Shown one piece after another: positions 1 to 10,586 of a DNA stretch of 64,000 bases. The DNA is from Bacillota bacterium (GTDB lineage: Bacteria; Bacillota; Sulfobacillia; JAJZYS01; JAJYTV01), in the NCBI GenBank assembly GCA_021793645.1, contig JAJYSJ010000012.1, positions 1 to 64,000 of the forward strand, in the 5' to 3' direction. The position numbers and the translations under genes are program-made. Below the pieces are notes generated by a model. It searched no databases, was not told where the DNA came from, and saw only the letters and a program-made list of their open reading frames with translations. Positions within the stretch are counted from its first letter, which is position 1. Each line of letters begins with the position of its first letter.

Positions 1-130
1 GTGTCTGCCTGTGGAGGGGACGGCTCTGGCAGTGGCTATCTGCCCACTGTGAAACCGGCCCCTGCGAAGCAGGAAGTTAGCGCCAAAGCTACTCTTGGGT
101 AGTTTTGGGTAGGTCTAACGGAACGGTCGA

Positions 131-769
131 TCAGTTGGTTGGAGAAGGCGACGTGGGCGCAGCATTGGTCGATGCCGACGTCGTCGCACGGGTAAGCAGC
201 TTTCCGATGACGGTCCCGACGCGCTGGGTGACTGCTTGCTGGCGCTGCGCTGAGAGCTTGGGATGCTTCGCCGCACGGCCCTGCAGCCATGTCTGTACGG
301 CGGTCTGTGCTGTACCCTGGAGGCTTTGCACGCTGGTTCCGGACGGCAGCGTCAGGTTGCGCTGGCGGATCGCCGTGGACAGCGCCTGCGGCGTCATCTG
401 CAACTGTCCCGCTACGGCCTTTAGGCCGACTGCGACGCCGGCGCGTCCGATCCTCCGCTCCATGGAGATCCTGATATCCTTGCCCGGCGCGAGGCTCTTC
501 AGCTTCTCCTTGACCTGCGCCGTCGTCATGTGGGATACGCTCGCAAGTTCCTTCAGGGCTCCCTCACGGATGGCGGTGCGCACCTGCTGCGGCGTGATGC
601 TCAGCGCCTTGGCGATGGCGTCAATACGCACCCGATGCGCCCCGGACACTCGCGTCGACCCTGCGGACTGCGTAAGACTGGTCGGCGAGGCTGCGGAGGC
701 GACCGTCGGCGCCACCACCGCGAGACCAAGCCCCAGAACCAGCCCCGCCTTGATCAAGGCTCCCTTCAA
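131..769 (-). CDS. Secreted alpha-helical protein of unknown function
   Basis: The predicted protein of about 212 residues begins with a clear signal peptide: a lysine-containing start, a hydrophobic stretch rich in L, G, V and A, and an ASA-type cleavage site near residue 27. The mature part is basic and helical. It contains two related segments, ITPQQVRTAIREG and MTPQALSTAIRQR, which suggest a duplicated helical unit, and ends in a Ser/Thr/Ala/Pro-rich tail. The TTG at 769 is preferred because GAAGGGAG lies about nine bases upstream; the ATG at 778 is directly against that site. I do not recognise a family. Export through the Sec pathway is the only inference I would make. Confidence 0.6.
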   Translation of the reverse strand: MKGALIKAGLVLGLGLAVVAPTVASAASPTSLTQSAGSTRVSGAHRVRIDAIAKALSITPQQVRTAIREGALKELASVSHMTTAQVKEKLKSLAPGKDIRISMERRIGRAGVAVGLKAVAGQLQMTPQALSTAIRQRNLTLPSGTSVQSLQGTAQTAVQTWLQGRAAKHPKLSAQRQQAVTQRVGTVIGKLLTRATTSASTNAAPTSPSPTN

Positions 770-853
770 CGAACCCATCTCCCTTCGCCCGAATCCATCA
801 TCGGGCAGGTATCAGTCTCTTCGCTCACACTGAGATCCGGCTGAGGGGCAGCC

Positions 854-1513
854 TCAACCTGCCTGAGAATGTTCCTCCGCACGCGCGAGCAGATCCGGCA
901 CACGCCAGATCTCGACCGCAATCTGCCCGCCCTTGCGTCCGGCCGCCTCCGCTGCGTCCGGTTCGATGCTGCCCAGCACGACAAGCAGCAGGTCTCGCGC
1001 GTCCTCCATCGCGGCCCGTCCCAGTGCGAGCGCCAGGTCATCGCGCGTCAGAGGGCCGTCGCGCACGATCCGCACGACCAGCCGTCCTTTGCCGCGGGTA
1101 CCGATGACAGCGAAGAATGCCTCATCAGCCTCGACCCAGTGCGGCACGTAGTCGATGCGGGCACCGTCCAAGCGCAGCAGGAGAGCCACCCGGTCTGAGA
1201 GTTCCCACATCGACTCTTCTTGCCAGGCCTTCTCCGTGCGCATGGCCTGCAGTTGACCAATGCGAAGATGCAGCTCGCGGTCCCAGATCTGACGCTCCAG
1301 CATGGCGAGTGCGAGGAACGGCAGTGCTATTGCGAGCGCGAGCAGGATGGCGAGCGGCACGCGCGATGCGCCCTCGCCCGCGACGAGCGCTGCGGCGGCT
1401 GCGCCCGCGGCCAGCAGCGACGCGGGCAACGCGGCGGCGCTCGAGCCGGGCGGTGTCACGAGCAGCGGCGACCACTTTCGGTAGAGCAGCCTGATTCCCC
1501 CCAGCCATAGCAT
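854..1513 (-). CDS. Membrane protein of unknown function with cytosolic C-terminal domain
   Basis: The 219-residue product has two adjacent hydrophobic segments near residues 27-45 and 54-70, followed by a soluble region rich in charged residues. That arrangement places about 145 residues on one side of the membrane. The C-terminal part reads like an alpha/beta domain (RLVVRIVRDGP, LLLVVLGSIEP), but I do not recognise a family. No convincing ribosome binding site decides the start. It lies between the secreted-protein gene and the decayed two-component genes on the same strand, so a former envelope-sensing locus is possible but unproven. Confidence 0.5.
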   Translation of the reverse strand: MLWLGGIRLLYRKWSPLLVTPPGSSAAALPASLLAAGAAAAALVAGEGASRVPLAILLALAIALPFLALAMLERQIWDRELHLRIGQLQAMRTEKAWQEESMWELSDRVALLLRLDGARIDYVPHWVEADEAFFAVIGTRGKGRLVVRIVRDGPLTRDDLALALGRAAMEDARDLLLVVLGSIEPDAAEAAGRKGGQIAVEIWRVPDLLARAEEHSQAG

Positions 1514-1580
1514 GCGCCGCTCTGCGCGGGCGATGCGTCAACGCGCCTGGGGGACTTCGGGGGTGACCGTATGAAGGAGC

Positions 1581-1895
1581 CTAGTTCGGATGCAATGTGC
1601 ATCTGACCGCCATGCGCCAAGGCGACGGCGCGCGCGATGGCAAGGCCGAGGCCGCTCCCATCGCCGCCTGCTTCGCCGCGGTAGAAGCGGCCAAAAACAT
1701 GTTACAGGTGCTCCTTGGCCGATGCCCGGTCCGCGATCCTGGACCGTCAGGCTAGCAGGCCGCGGTCGACGACGAGGCTGACGCCCACCGCTGCATCCGG
1801 TGAAGGGTACTCGAACGCGCTGCCCACAGCGCCCTCGACCATGCCGAAGAGCGCTGCGCGGCGACTCCCCGCGCGCGAGCGTCGAGCCCGCGCAC
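1581..1895 (-). pseudogene. Histidine kinase ATPase-domain remnant
   Basis: In shifting minus-strand frames the region reads as the end of a sensor histidine kinase. An N-box-like VEGAVGSAFEY lies near 1830, a G1-box-like VQDRGPGI near 1735, then HVFGRFYRGE (F box) and GDGSGLGLAIARAVALAHGG (G2 box) near 1600-1700. These pieces are in different frames, and the sensor, HAMP and phosphoacceptor-His regions are absent. It directly follows a receiver-domain remnant, so most of the kinase and all of the regulator's output domain appear deleted. This is a relic of a two-component system. Confidence 0.65.
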
Positions 1896-2151
1896 GCGGT
1901 CCTCCACCGCCTCGGCAGCGGTCAGCAAAAGAATCGCACCTTCCTGGGTCGAGCGTCGGTGTCCGCAGAGCGTGACACCATCCTCTCCCGGCTTGCGCAC
2001 ATCCACCACGAACAGGTCGTAGCGGCCCTGCGGCGCCATATCCCACACCTTCGCGGCATGGAAGGCGGTATCCACCTCGTGGCCGTCGATTCAAAGGCCC
2101 GCGCCACGGCGCGCGCCAACGGCTCGTCGTCGACCACGAGAATGCGCCTGC
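1896..2151 (-). pseudogene. Response regulator receiver-domain remnant (frameshifted)
   Basis: Just after the tyrosine phenol-lyase stop, the minus strand reads RRILVVDDEPLARAVARAFE, a normal receiver start with its acidic pair. One indel near 2090 moves the reading to DGHEVDTAFHAAKVW and then to RYDLFVVDVRKPGEDG, which holds the phospho-acceptor Asp, and LLLTA with the conserved Thr. The receiver breaks off around DRVRGLDARA, before the usual Lys-containing KPF motif, and no DNA-binding domain follows. Once the single frameshift is allowed for, the family call is secure; the gene cannot make a working regulator. Confidence 0.7.
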
Positions 2152-3858
<1,707 letters not shown>

Positions 3859-6222
3859 TCACTGCAGTTCCACGACCGTCGCACCGACGCCCCCCTCCCC
3901 CTGTGCCCCAAGGCGGTGCCCTGCGACACGCCGATCGCCCTGCAAGAACTCATGGACCGCCTTTCGCAAGGCGCCCGTCCCCTTGCCGTGAATGATCCTG
4001 ACCGTCTTGAGCCCCGCCACCTCTGCATCGTCGAGGTAGCGGTCCAGCGTGATCAGGGCCTCCTCCGCGCGCATGCCGATCAACGTGATCTCGGTAGAGA
4101 TGTCCCGTGCCTTCTCCTGTGCGATGGCCGACCAACCCGAGGACGGTGCAGGCTTCTCCTTCTCCTTGCGGCGGGAACGCCGCGGCACGCGCAGTTCCTC
4201 GAGCGCCACACGCAGGCGCAGCGCACCGACGGCCACCCAGAGCCTGCCTTCGGCGTCCGGCACCGTCAGGACGACGCCCTCTTGCCCCACCTGCGGTACG
4301 AGGACGTGTTCGCCGGGGGCGACGCTCTCCACCGCATCACCCGGATCCGGCGCCGGCGGCCCCTCTTCGTTCAGGGACTGCTCCAGCGCCTCGAGGCGAG
4401 AGCGCGCATCGCGCAGCGCATCCTCGCGCCGCTCGTGCAGCCGCTCCCGACGCAGTTCCTCGCGTGCCGCTCGAATCTCCCGCTTGGCGCTTGCGAGGTC
4501 CTCTGAGATGCGCGCGCGAAGCTGCACGCGCTGCTCGTCGCGGTCTCGTGCGGCAGCTTCGCGCGCGGCACGTAGCTGCTCTTCCTCGGCTTGGGCCAAG
4601 CGCGCGCTGGCTTCGGCCTGCGCGAGTTCCCGCTCGAGCTTCTGCCGCAGCCGATCGACGCGCTGCAGCACGTCCTCAAGGGCCAGCCGCTGGGCCCCCA
4701 TCAGTTCGCGCGCCCGCGCCCCGAGCTCCGGATCGAGGCCAAGGCGCTCGGCAATGACAAAGGCATACGAGCTTCCCGGGGCACCCTGCACGAGTCGGTA
4801 GGTCGGCTGCAAGGACTCGGGGTCGAAGGCCATGGAGGCGTTCTCCACGCCGTCCGCGGCGTACGCGAACGCCTTCAATTCTCCGTAGTGCGTCGTGACC
4901 ATGCCGAGGCCCCCCGCAGCGGCGATGCGCTCGAGGATTGCCTGCGCGAGTGCCGCTCCCTCCTGCGGGTCCGTTCCTGCCCCCAGCTCGTCCAACAGCA
5001 CGAGGCTCCCTGGACCCAGATGCTGCAGGATGCGAATGATCGCCGTGAGGTGCGAGCTGAATGTGGAGAGCGACTGCTCGATGCTCTGCTCATCGCCGAC
5101 GTCGCAGAGCACCTCCCGGCAAACGGCCAGCGTGCTGCCTTCCGCCGCAGGCACGTGCATGCCGCATTGGGCCATCAACTGGAGAAGCCCGACCGTCTTC
5201 AGGGAGACGGTCTTGCCGCCGGTGTTGGGCCCCGTGATCACGAGGAGGCGACGCGCGCGGGAGAGCTCCACCGTGATCGGCACAGGATCTGCGAGGAGAG
5301 GATGGCGGGCTTGCTTCAGGTGCAGTCCGGGCTCTTCCAGGATCTCCGGGCGAACGGCGCGCATCTCCTCGGCAAGACGTCCGAGCCCGAGCGCAAGGTC
5401 TACCTGGGCCGCTGCCTCGATCCCCGCTCCCAGTGCGTCGGCCGTCTGCGCGACGAGATCGGACAGTTCTCGCAGGATGCGCTCCTCTTCCATCAGCGCC
5501 TGGCGCAGCACTGCCTGCGCCTCGTTGCCGAGTTCGAGCGCGAACATCGGCTCGATGAACAGCGTCTGTCCCGTCTGCGACGCGTCGTGCACGACGCCAG
5601 GAATGCGGGACTGGTGTTCGCGCAGTACGGGTACGCAGAAGCGGCCGGCCCGCACGGTAACGAGCGGCTCCTGCAGGTAGCGGCCGAGGTCCGGGTTGCG
5701 CAGCAGGGCATCGAGGCGGGAACGCACCGTCTGCTCGAGGCGACGGCGTTCACGGCGAAGGCGCGCCAGTTCCGCGCTCGCGTCATCGAGCACCCCCTCC
5801 GGGCCGATGGAACGCGCGAGGCGCTCCTCCAAGGCCGGAAGATCGCAAAGGAGTTCGGCGTCCTCCGCAAGTGCAGGCCAATCTTCGCGGCCGGCGAGAA
5901 GCGCGATCCGGGTCCGCCGCATCGCGGAGAGACTCTGCTCCACCTGGGCGAGTTCTGCCGCCAGGAGGCTGCCGCCGCGCTCGACGCGATCAAGGATCTG
6001 ACGCAGGTCGCGCACCCCTCCGATCGGCACGCCGCCGAGGCGCGACAGGAGCCGCCTCGCCTCATCGGTGCGCAAAAGGCGCCAAGTAACCCGCAGGGCA
6101 TCCTCTTCAGGCGCGAGTTCCAGCGCTCGCTCCTTGCCGAGCGCCGTATCGCAGCGCCCTGCCAGGCGCTCCAGCACAGCGGACAATTCAAGAAGCCTGA
6201 GGCTGCGCGCGTCCATCGGCAC
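3859..6222 (-). CDS. mutS2: Endonuclease MutS2 (ATPase with Smr nuclease domain)
   Basis: MutS2 is a MutS homologue without the mismatch-recognition domain; in Bacillota it acts on recombination intermediates and on collided ribosomes. The 787-residue product has the helical lever and clamp region, an ATPase with Walker A GPNTGGKT and Walker B LLDELGAGTDP, a long charged coiled coil around residues 510-610, and a C-terminal Smr domain with the HGKGTG motif. The usual Smr entry motif LDLRG reads ITLIG here, a modest departure. Length is as expected (about 785). It lies on the same strand as the DUF421 gene 18 bases upstream. Confidence 0.95.
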   Translation of the reverse strand: MPMDARSLRLLELSAVLERLAGRCDTALGKERALELAPEEDALRVTWRLLRTDEARRLLSRLGGVPIGGVRDLRQILDRVERGGSLLAAELAQVEQSLSAMRRTRIALLAGREDWPALAEDAELLCDLPALEERLARSIGPEGVLDDASAELARLRRERRRLEQTVRSRLDALLRNPDLGRYLQEPLVTVRAGRFCVPVLREHQSRIPGVVHDASQTGQTLFIEPMFALELGNEAQAVLRQALMEEERILRELSDLVAQTADALGAGIEAAAQVDLALGLGRLAEEMRAVRPEILEEPGLHLKQARHPLLADPVPITVELSRARRLLVITGPNTGGKTVSLKTVGLLQLMAQCGMHVPAAEGSTLAVCREVLCDVGDEQSIEQSLSTFSSHLTAIIRILQHLGPGSLVLLDELGAGTDPQEGAALAQAILERIAAAGGLGMVTTHYGELKAFAYAADGVENASMAFDPESLQPTYRLVQGAPGSSYAFVIAERLGLDPELGARARELMGAQRLALEDVLQRVDRLRQKLERELAQAEASARLAQAEEEQLRAAREAAARDRDEQRVQLRARISEDLASAKREIRAAREELRRERLHERREDALRDARSRLEALEQSLNEEGPPAPDPGDAVESVAPGEHVLVPQVGQEGVVLTVPDAEGRLWVAVGALRLRVALEELRVPRRSRRKEKEKPAPSSGWSAIAQEKARDISTEITLIGMRAEEALITLDRYLDDAEVAGLKTVRIIHGKGTGALRKAVHEFLQGDRRVAGHRLGAQGEGGVGATVVELQ

Positions 6223-6240
6223 TCCCCCCTCCGCGGGGGA

Positions 6241-6804
6241 CTACGTCGTGCCACCCCGCGCCTCCCGCAACCTGCGGTCGATATACGATTTCAACGTTTC
6301 TCCTGCCGGCAGCCCGAGATCTCCCATCGTCACGGGCTTCATCTGAGCGACCGGCAGCACCGATAGGTGCCCTGTGGGCTCCAGACGTGCGACCCGCACG
6401 TCCTCAAACTTCTCATAGCCCTGCTCGCGCAAGGCGATCGTCAAGTCTGCCTTGGACATATGCTCCTTGGCCATCGCCTTCATCTGCATCTTGCCACCGC
6501 GAATCAGTACCGTGGCAATGCCCTGGGACACCTTCTCGCCCGTTCGCCACTTGGTGTTCAGCCATGTGAGCCCGAACTGCAGGGCGCCCAGCGTGATGAT
6601 CGCCGCAATGGAGTTCCAGATCGGCTTGCTCACTTCCTCGATGCCGATCGCAACCGCCTCGCCGATGATGATCACGACAGCGATGTCGAAGGGGGCGAGG
6701 TGGCTCACAGAGCGCTTGCCCATCAGCCGGAAGACCACAAAGGCCAGCACGTACAGGAGCGCAGTGCGCCAAAGTTCAGACAGGATGTCGGGCCACTCCA
6801 GCAT
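6241..6804 (-). CDS. DUF421 (YetF/YcaP family) membrane protein
   Basis: The roughly 187-residue product has three N-terminal membrane segments with the family signature GKRSVSHLAPFD after the first helix and IGEAVAIG in the second. A C-terminal cytosolic domain of about 100 residues ends with a motif resembling the family's LxxAL. In Bacillus, YetF-type proteins are spore or envelope membrane proteins of unclear function. I prefer the ATG at 6804 over 6828, because the earlier one lies inside a strong hairpin. It is followed closely by mutS2, but a functional link is not evident. Confidence 0.85.
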   Translation of the reverse strand: MLEWPDILSELWRTALLYVLAFVVFRLMGKRSVSHLAPFDIAVVIIIGEAVAIGIEEVSKPIWNSIAAIITLGALQFGLTWLNTKWRTGEKVSQGIATVLIRGGKMQMKAMAKEHMSKADLTIALREQGYEKFEDVRVARLEPTGHLSVLPVAQMKPVTMGDLGLPAGETLKSYIDRRLREARGGTT

Positions 6805-6806
6805 CA

Positions 6807-6848
6807 CGACATGCCCCCCGGGACTCATGCTTCCCAGGGGGCATGTCG
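6807..6848. terminator. Long hairpin downstream of glutamate dehydrogenase
   Basis: Arms cgacatgccccc (6807-6818) and gggggcatgtcg (6837-6848) pair perfectly. An inner ggga/tccc pairing extends the stem to about 16 bp around an 8-base loop. It lies 24 bases after the gdh stop and immediately before the DUF421 start. No U-tract follows, so it may act as a strong transcription barrier, as an RNA 3' end stabiliser, or as a structure masking the DUF421 ribosome binding site. Confidence 0.55.
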
Positions 6849-6871
6849 CGCTTACGCCGGAAATGGTCTTC

Positions 6872-8176
6872 TTAGTCGGCCAGTGGGCCCCGCAGCACGG
6901 CGCCCGGCACCTCGTGCTGGAAGTTGACGCGCAGCCAGCCGCGGGCGTTGGCGGCCTCCGCGACGCGATGCACCGCGACGAGATAGGCGGCCTCGCGCAT
7001 CGTCACGCGATGTTCCTGCTGCATCTGGTAGACCGTAGAGAATGCGTCCACCATCATCCGGCTGAGCTTGTCGTTGACCTCTTGCTCAGGCCAGTAATAG
7101 CCCATCGTGTTCTGCACCCACTCGAAGTAGGAGACGGTCACGCCACCGGCGTTGCAGAGGATGTCGGGGATGACGAAGATGCCACGCTCGGCGAGCAGTT
7201 CGTCCCCTTCCGGCGTCGTCGGGCCGTTCGCGGCCTCCGCGACGATCCGCGCGCGCACTTGTTCCGCACGCTCTCCGTCGATCTGGTTCTCCAGCGCCGC
7301 GGGAACGATCACGTCGACGTCAAGCGAGAACAGTTCGTCGGTCGAGATCATGCGGCTGCCCGGAAAGCCCTTCGTCGTCTTGTGCTCGGACGCGTACGTG
7401 AGCAGCTTCGGCACGTCGAGCCCGCTTGCGTCGTAGGCGCTGCCGCGCACGTCGGAGACGGCGACGACCTTGATGCCTGCCTCATGCAGCAGTCGCGCGG
7501 TGTGCGAGCCGACGTTCCCGAAGCCCTGGATGACAGCGGTCGCCTTCTTCGGGTCGATGCCCAGGCGATCCATCGCCTGCAGCACGACGAAGAGCACGCC
7601 GCGTCCCGTCGCCGCATCGCGGCCCAGGGAGCCTCCCAGGACAAGCGGCTTGCCCGTGATGAATCCCGGAGAGTGGTGGCCGCGGACGCGGTCAAACTCG
7701 TCGAGCATCCAGCCCATGATTTTGGGATTGGTGTTCACGTCTGGGGCGGGGATGTCCACCTCCGGGCCCATGACCGGCGAAAGCAGGCGGATATAGCCGC
7801 GTGAGAGCTCCTCGAGTTCGCGCTCGCTGAGTTGACCGGGGTCGCAGATCACGCCGCCCTTGGCGCCGCCGTACGGCAGCCCCATGACAGCGGTCTTGAA
7901 CGTCATCCACATCGACAGGCCCTTGACCTCGTCTTCGTTCACGTCGGGGTGGAAGCGGATGCCGCCCTTGGTCGGTCCGGTCACGTCAGTATGTTGAGCA
8001 CGGTACCCGAGGAAGGTCTGCACCCGACCGTCGTCCATGCGAACGGGCACCGCAACGCGTGAGATGCGCATCGGCTCCTTGAAAAGCTCGTACACATCTT
8101 CTGAGAGGCCGAGGTTCTGGACCGCGCGATGCAGCTGGCCCTGGACGATAAGGAAGGGGTTCGTCTGATCCGACAC
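6872..8176 (-). CDS. gdhA: Glutamate dehydrogenase
   Basis: The enzyme interconverts glutamate with 2-oxoglutarate and ammonia. The product of 434 residues carries the conserved glutamate-binding segment (GGIRFHPDV, PYGGAKGGV with the catalytic lysine), PAPDVNT, and a dinucleotide-binding Rossmann motif (GFGNVGS) near residue 230. Length fits the hexameric NAD-type RocG/GudB class; the cofactor is inferred. The GTG start at 8176 is favoured by AGGAGG eight bases upstream. The gene stands alone between pheT and a strong hairpin. With tyrosine phenol-lyase nearby it is consistent with amino acid use as carbon or nitrogen source, but no shared operon is visible. Confidence 0.93.
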   Translation of the reverse strand: MSDQTNPFLIVQGQLHRAVQNLGLSEDVYELFKEPMRISRVAVPVRMDDGRVQTFLGYRAQHTDVTGPTKGGIRFHPDVNEDEVKGLSMWMTFKTAVMGLPYGGAKGGVICDPGQLSERELEELSRGYIRLLSPVMGPEVDIPAPDVNTNPKIMGWMLDEFDRVRGHHSPGFITGKPLVLGGSLGRDAATGRGVLFVVLQAMDRLGIDPKKATAVIQGFGNVGSHTARLLHEAGIKVVAVSDVRGSAYDASGLDVPKLLTYASEHKTTKGFPGSRMISTDELFSLDVDVIVPAALENQIDGERAEQVRARIVAEAANGPTTPEGDELLAERGIFVIPDILCNAGGVTVSYFEWVQNTMGYYWPEQEVNDKLSRMMVDAFSTVYQMQQEHRVTMREAAYLVAVHRVAEAANARGWLRVNFQHEVPGAVLRGPLAD

Positions 8177-8222
8177 CGGTATCTCCTCCTGGTCGCAACC
8201 TTTCCCGGTCACGGATCGCACG

Positions 8223-10574
8223 CTAGCGCAGGTGCGCTCCGAACCGGTCGGCTAGCCTTCGGAGCAGGCGGCTGAGCGCCTCCTCGGCGTCCGCTTCGGT
8301 GAGGGTCCGATCTGGACTCTGCAACGTCAGACGGAGCGCCAGGCTCTTCTTCCCCGGCGGCACCGGCGTACCCGCAAAGACGTCAAACAGTGCGTCGGCG
8401 GCCAACAGGCCACCAAGCACCTCGCGTACCTCCTGCCGTACCGCAGTGTAGGGGACAGCATCGTCCACGACAACCGCCACGTCCCGCAAAAGGGCCGGGT
8501 AGCGCGGCAATGGCCTGGCGACGAGATCGCCGTGTGCGGCAAGCACCGCGCCGAGGGAGATCTCGCCGATCAGCGTGCGCACCTCGATCCCGAGCTGCTC
8601 CGCGATCTTCGGGTGCACTTCCCCAATCGCACCGAGACGCCGCTCGTCTGCCCAGACTTCCGCCTGGCGCCCCGGATGGAGCGCCGTGTCGGTGCCTGGC
8701 CGGAAGGTCACGTCCGAGATGCGCAGCGCCGCCAGACCCGCCTCCAGGTCCCCCTTCAGATCGAAGAAGTCGACCGGTTGGCGCGGAAAGCGGCTGATCG
8801 GGGCACGGTCCCCGCAGAGAATGAAGGCGAGCGACTCGTCCTCGAGGATCCCTGTGCGGCTACGGTGGAATACGCGGCCAGCCTCCACCAGGGCGATCTC
8901 ACCGACGCCACGCGCCAAGTTGCGCGCAACCGCCTGCAAGAGTCCCGCCCGCAGTGTCGTGCGCAGTGCGCCCAGATCGACGCTGAGCGCATTGGCAATC
9001 TCTACCTCGGCCGGCTGACCGAGCATCGCGAGTAGCGACGGGTCGACCAGAGAATAACTCACCGCAGCACGGTATCCAAGGGCCATGAATACCTGCAAGG
9101 CATCACGGCGCAGATCGTAGAGGGGCGGTTCGTCCACGGCGGGCGCCGGCGGGGGCAGTTCCTGCCCCAAAGAATCGATGCCGACGCCGCGCAGCACCTC
9201 TTCCGCTACATCACAGGCTTCCCGGACGTCGATCCGGTCACGCGGCGGCCGTACGGACAGTGCATCGCCGTCAGCCTCCACGGCAAATCCATAGCGGCCC
9301 AGCACCGCGACCTGCTGTTGCGCAGTCAGCGGCATCCCCAGCAGCGTCCGCACGCTGCCGGCGTCCACCGCAATCGCGGCAGGCGGGGGGGCAACCTCTC
9401 CACAGAGCAACGCTCCAGGCAGCACCTCCCAACCGACCGCGGGAGCCAGTTCCCTCAATCGCGAAATGGCGCGCAGCGGCAGATCCGCGGCCAGGCCGTG
9501 CGCGAAGCGCTGGGCCGCCTCGCTGCGCAGCCCCAGACGGCGCATCGTACGGGCGACCATGCTCGGTGCGAAGAGCGCGGCCTCCAGGAACACACGCTCC
9601 GTTTCCGCGTCAACCTCTGCGCGGGCCGATCCCATCACGCCCGCAAGTGCGACCGGGCCGCTCGCGTCGGCAATCACGATGTCGTCCTTCTCGAGACGGC
9701 GGCGCACGCCGTCGAGCGTCTCGATCTCTTCGCCCGTGGCCGCCCGCCGCACGCTAATGGCACCTTGGACCTTCGACTCGGCGAACGGATGCAGGGGCTG
9801 GCCGATCTCCAGCATGATGTAGTTCGTCAGGTCCACGACCGGCGACACCGGCCTCATGCCAGACGCCCAGAGCCGACGCCGCATCCAGAGCGGCGTCTGC
9901 AACAGTGCGCTGCGCCTGAGCCACACCCCCGCGTAGAGCGGGCACGCGCGGGCATCCTCCACCTCTACGCGCGGTGCAGCCTGGGCAGGAGACGCCAGCT
10001 GCTCCGCCTGGACGTTCGGGAGAGGGCGTAAGAGGAACGCGGCCAACTCTCGGGCTACGCCGTGGGCGCTCTGGCAGTGTTGCGCGAAGCTCGGCGTGAG
10101 GCCGATTTCGTAGACGGTCTCCGGCAGGTCCAGGTACGAAGCCACGTCCGCTCCAAGCGGCGCGTCCTCAGGAAGTATGAGGATCCCGTCATGGTCCGCG
10201 CCGATGCCGATTTCATCCGCAGAGAGCAGCATGCCGTGCGAGGCCACGCCATGGAAGTCGGTTGTCTCGAGCGTACGCCCGTCCGGCAGCCTGGTGCCGG
10301 GCGGTGCGTACGGGACCCGATCCCCTTGAGCGAGATTGGAAGCTCCCGTGACGCAGATCGCCTCGCCCTGTGCAGTGTGCAGTACGACGCGCGTAAGCCG
10401 CGGTGTCACAGCTGAAAGTTCCATGACCTGCGCCACCACGGCGCCTGCGAGCCCTTCGCCGAGGCGCTCCAGCGCCTCCACCTCCAGGCCCTGCTGCGTG
10501 AGGATCTGCGCCACTTCGTTCGGTGCGGGCAGGGGCCCAAGCAGTTCCGAAAGCCAGGCATGCGAAATGCGCAA
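8223..10574 (-). CDS. pheT: Phenylalanyl-tRNA synthetase beta subunit
   Basis: The beta subunit of the (alpha beta)2 enzyme that charges tRNA-Phe; it carries the editing site and tRNA-binding modules. The 783-residue protein shows, in order, the N-terminal domain with a B3/EMAP-like tRNA-binding fold (about 40-150), the B3/B4 editing region, the B5 domain, a catalytically inactive class II core, and a C-terminal ferredoxin-fold anticodon-binding domain (ending LADRFGAHLR). Length is slightly below the usual 795-805. Translation starts at TTG (10574) with GGGAGGTGA six bases upstream, 12 bases after the pheS stop, so it is the second gene of the T-box controlled pheST operon. Confidence 0.95.
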   Translation of the reverse strand: MRISHAWLSELLGPLPAPNEVAQILTQQGLEVEALERLGEGLAGAVVAQVMELSAVTPRLTRVVLHTAQGEAICVTGASNLAQGDRVPYAPPGTRLPDGRTLETTDFHGVASHGMLLSADEIGIGADHDGILILPEDAPLGADVASYLDLPETVYEIGLTPSFAQHCQSAHGVARELAAFLLRPLPNVQAEQLASPAQAAPRVEVEDARACPLYAGVWLRRSALLQTPLWMRRRLWASGMRPVSPVVDLTNYIMLEIGQPLHPFAESKVQGAISVRRAATGEEIETLDGVRRRLEKDDIVIADASGPVALAGVMGSARAEVDAETERVFLEAALFAPSMVARTMRRLGLRSEAAQRFAHGLAADLPLRAISRLRELAPAVGWEVLPGALLCGEVAPPPAAIAVDAGSVRTLLGMPLTAQQQVAVLGRYGFAVEADGDALSVRPPRDRIDVREACDVAEEVLRGVGIDSLGQELPPPAPAVDEPPLYDLRRDALQVFMALGYRAAVSYSLVDPSLLAMLGQPAEVEIANALSVDLGALRTTLRAGLLQAVARNLARGVGEIALVEAGRVFHRSRTGILEDESLAFILCGDRAPISRFPRQPVDFFDLKGDLEAGLAALRISDVTFRPGTDTALHPGRQAEVWADERRLGAIGEVHPKIAEQLGIEVRTLIGEISLGAVLAAHGDLVARPLPRYPALLRDVAVVVDDAVPYTAVRQEVREVLGGLLAADALFDVFAGTPVPPGKKSLALRLTLQSPDRTLTEADAEEALSRLLRRLADRFGAHLR

Positions 10575-10586
10575 CCCGTCACCTCC

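Noticed and set aside
4591-6366. 591-codon open frame on the plus strand
   Set aside because: It lies entirely opposite mutS2 and the DUF421 gene; high GC content creates long antisense frames. Composition is unlike a protein and no family is seen.
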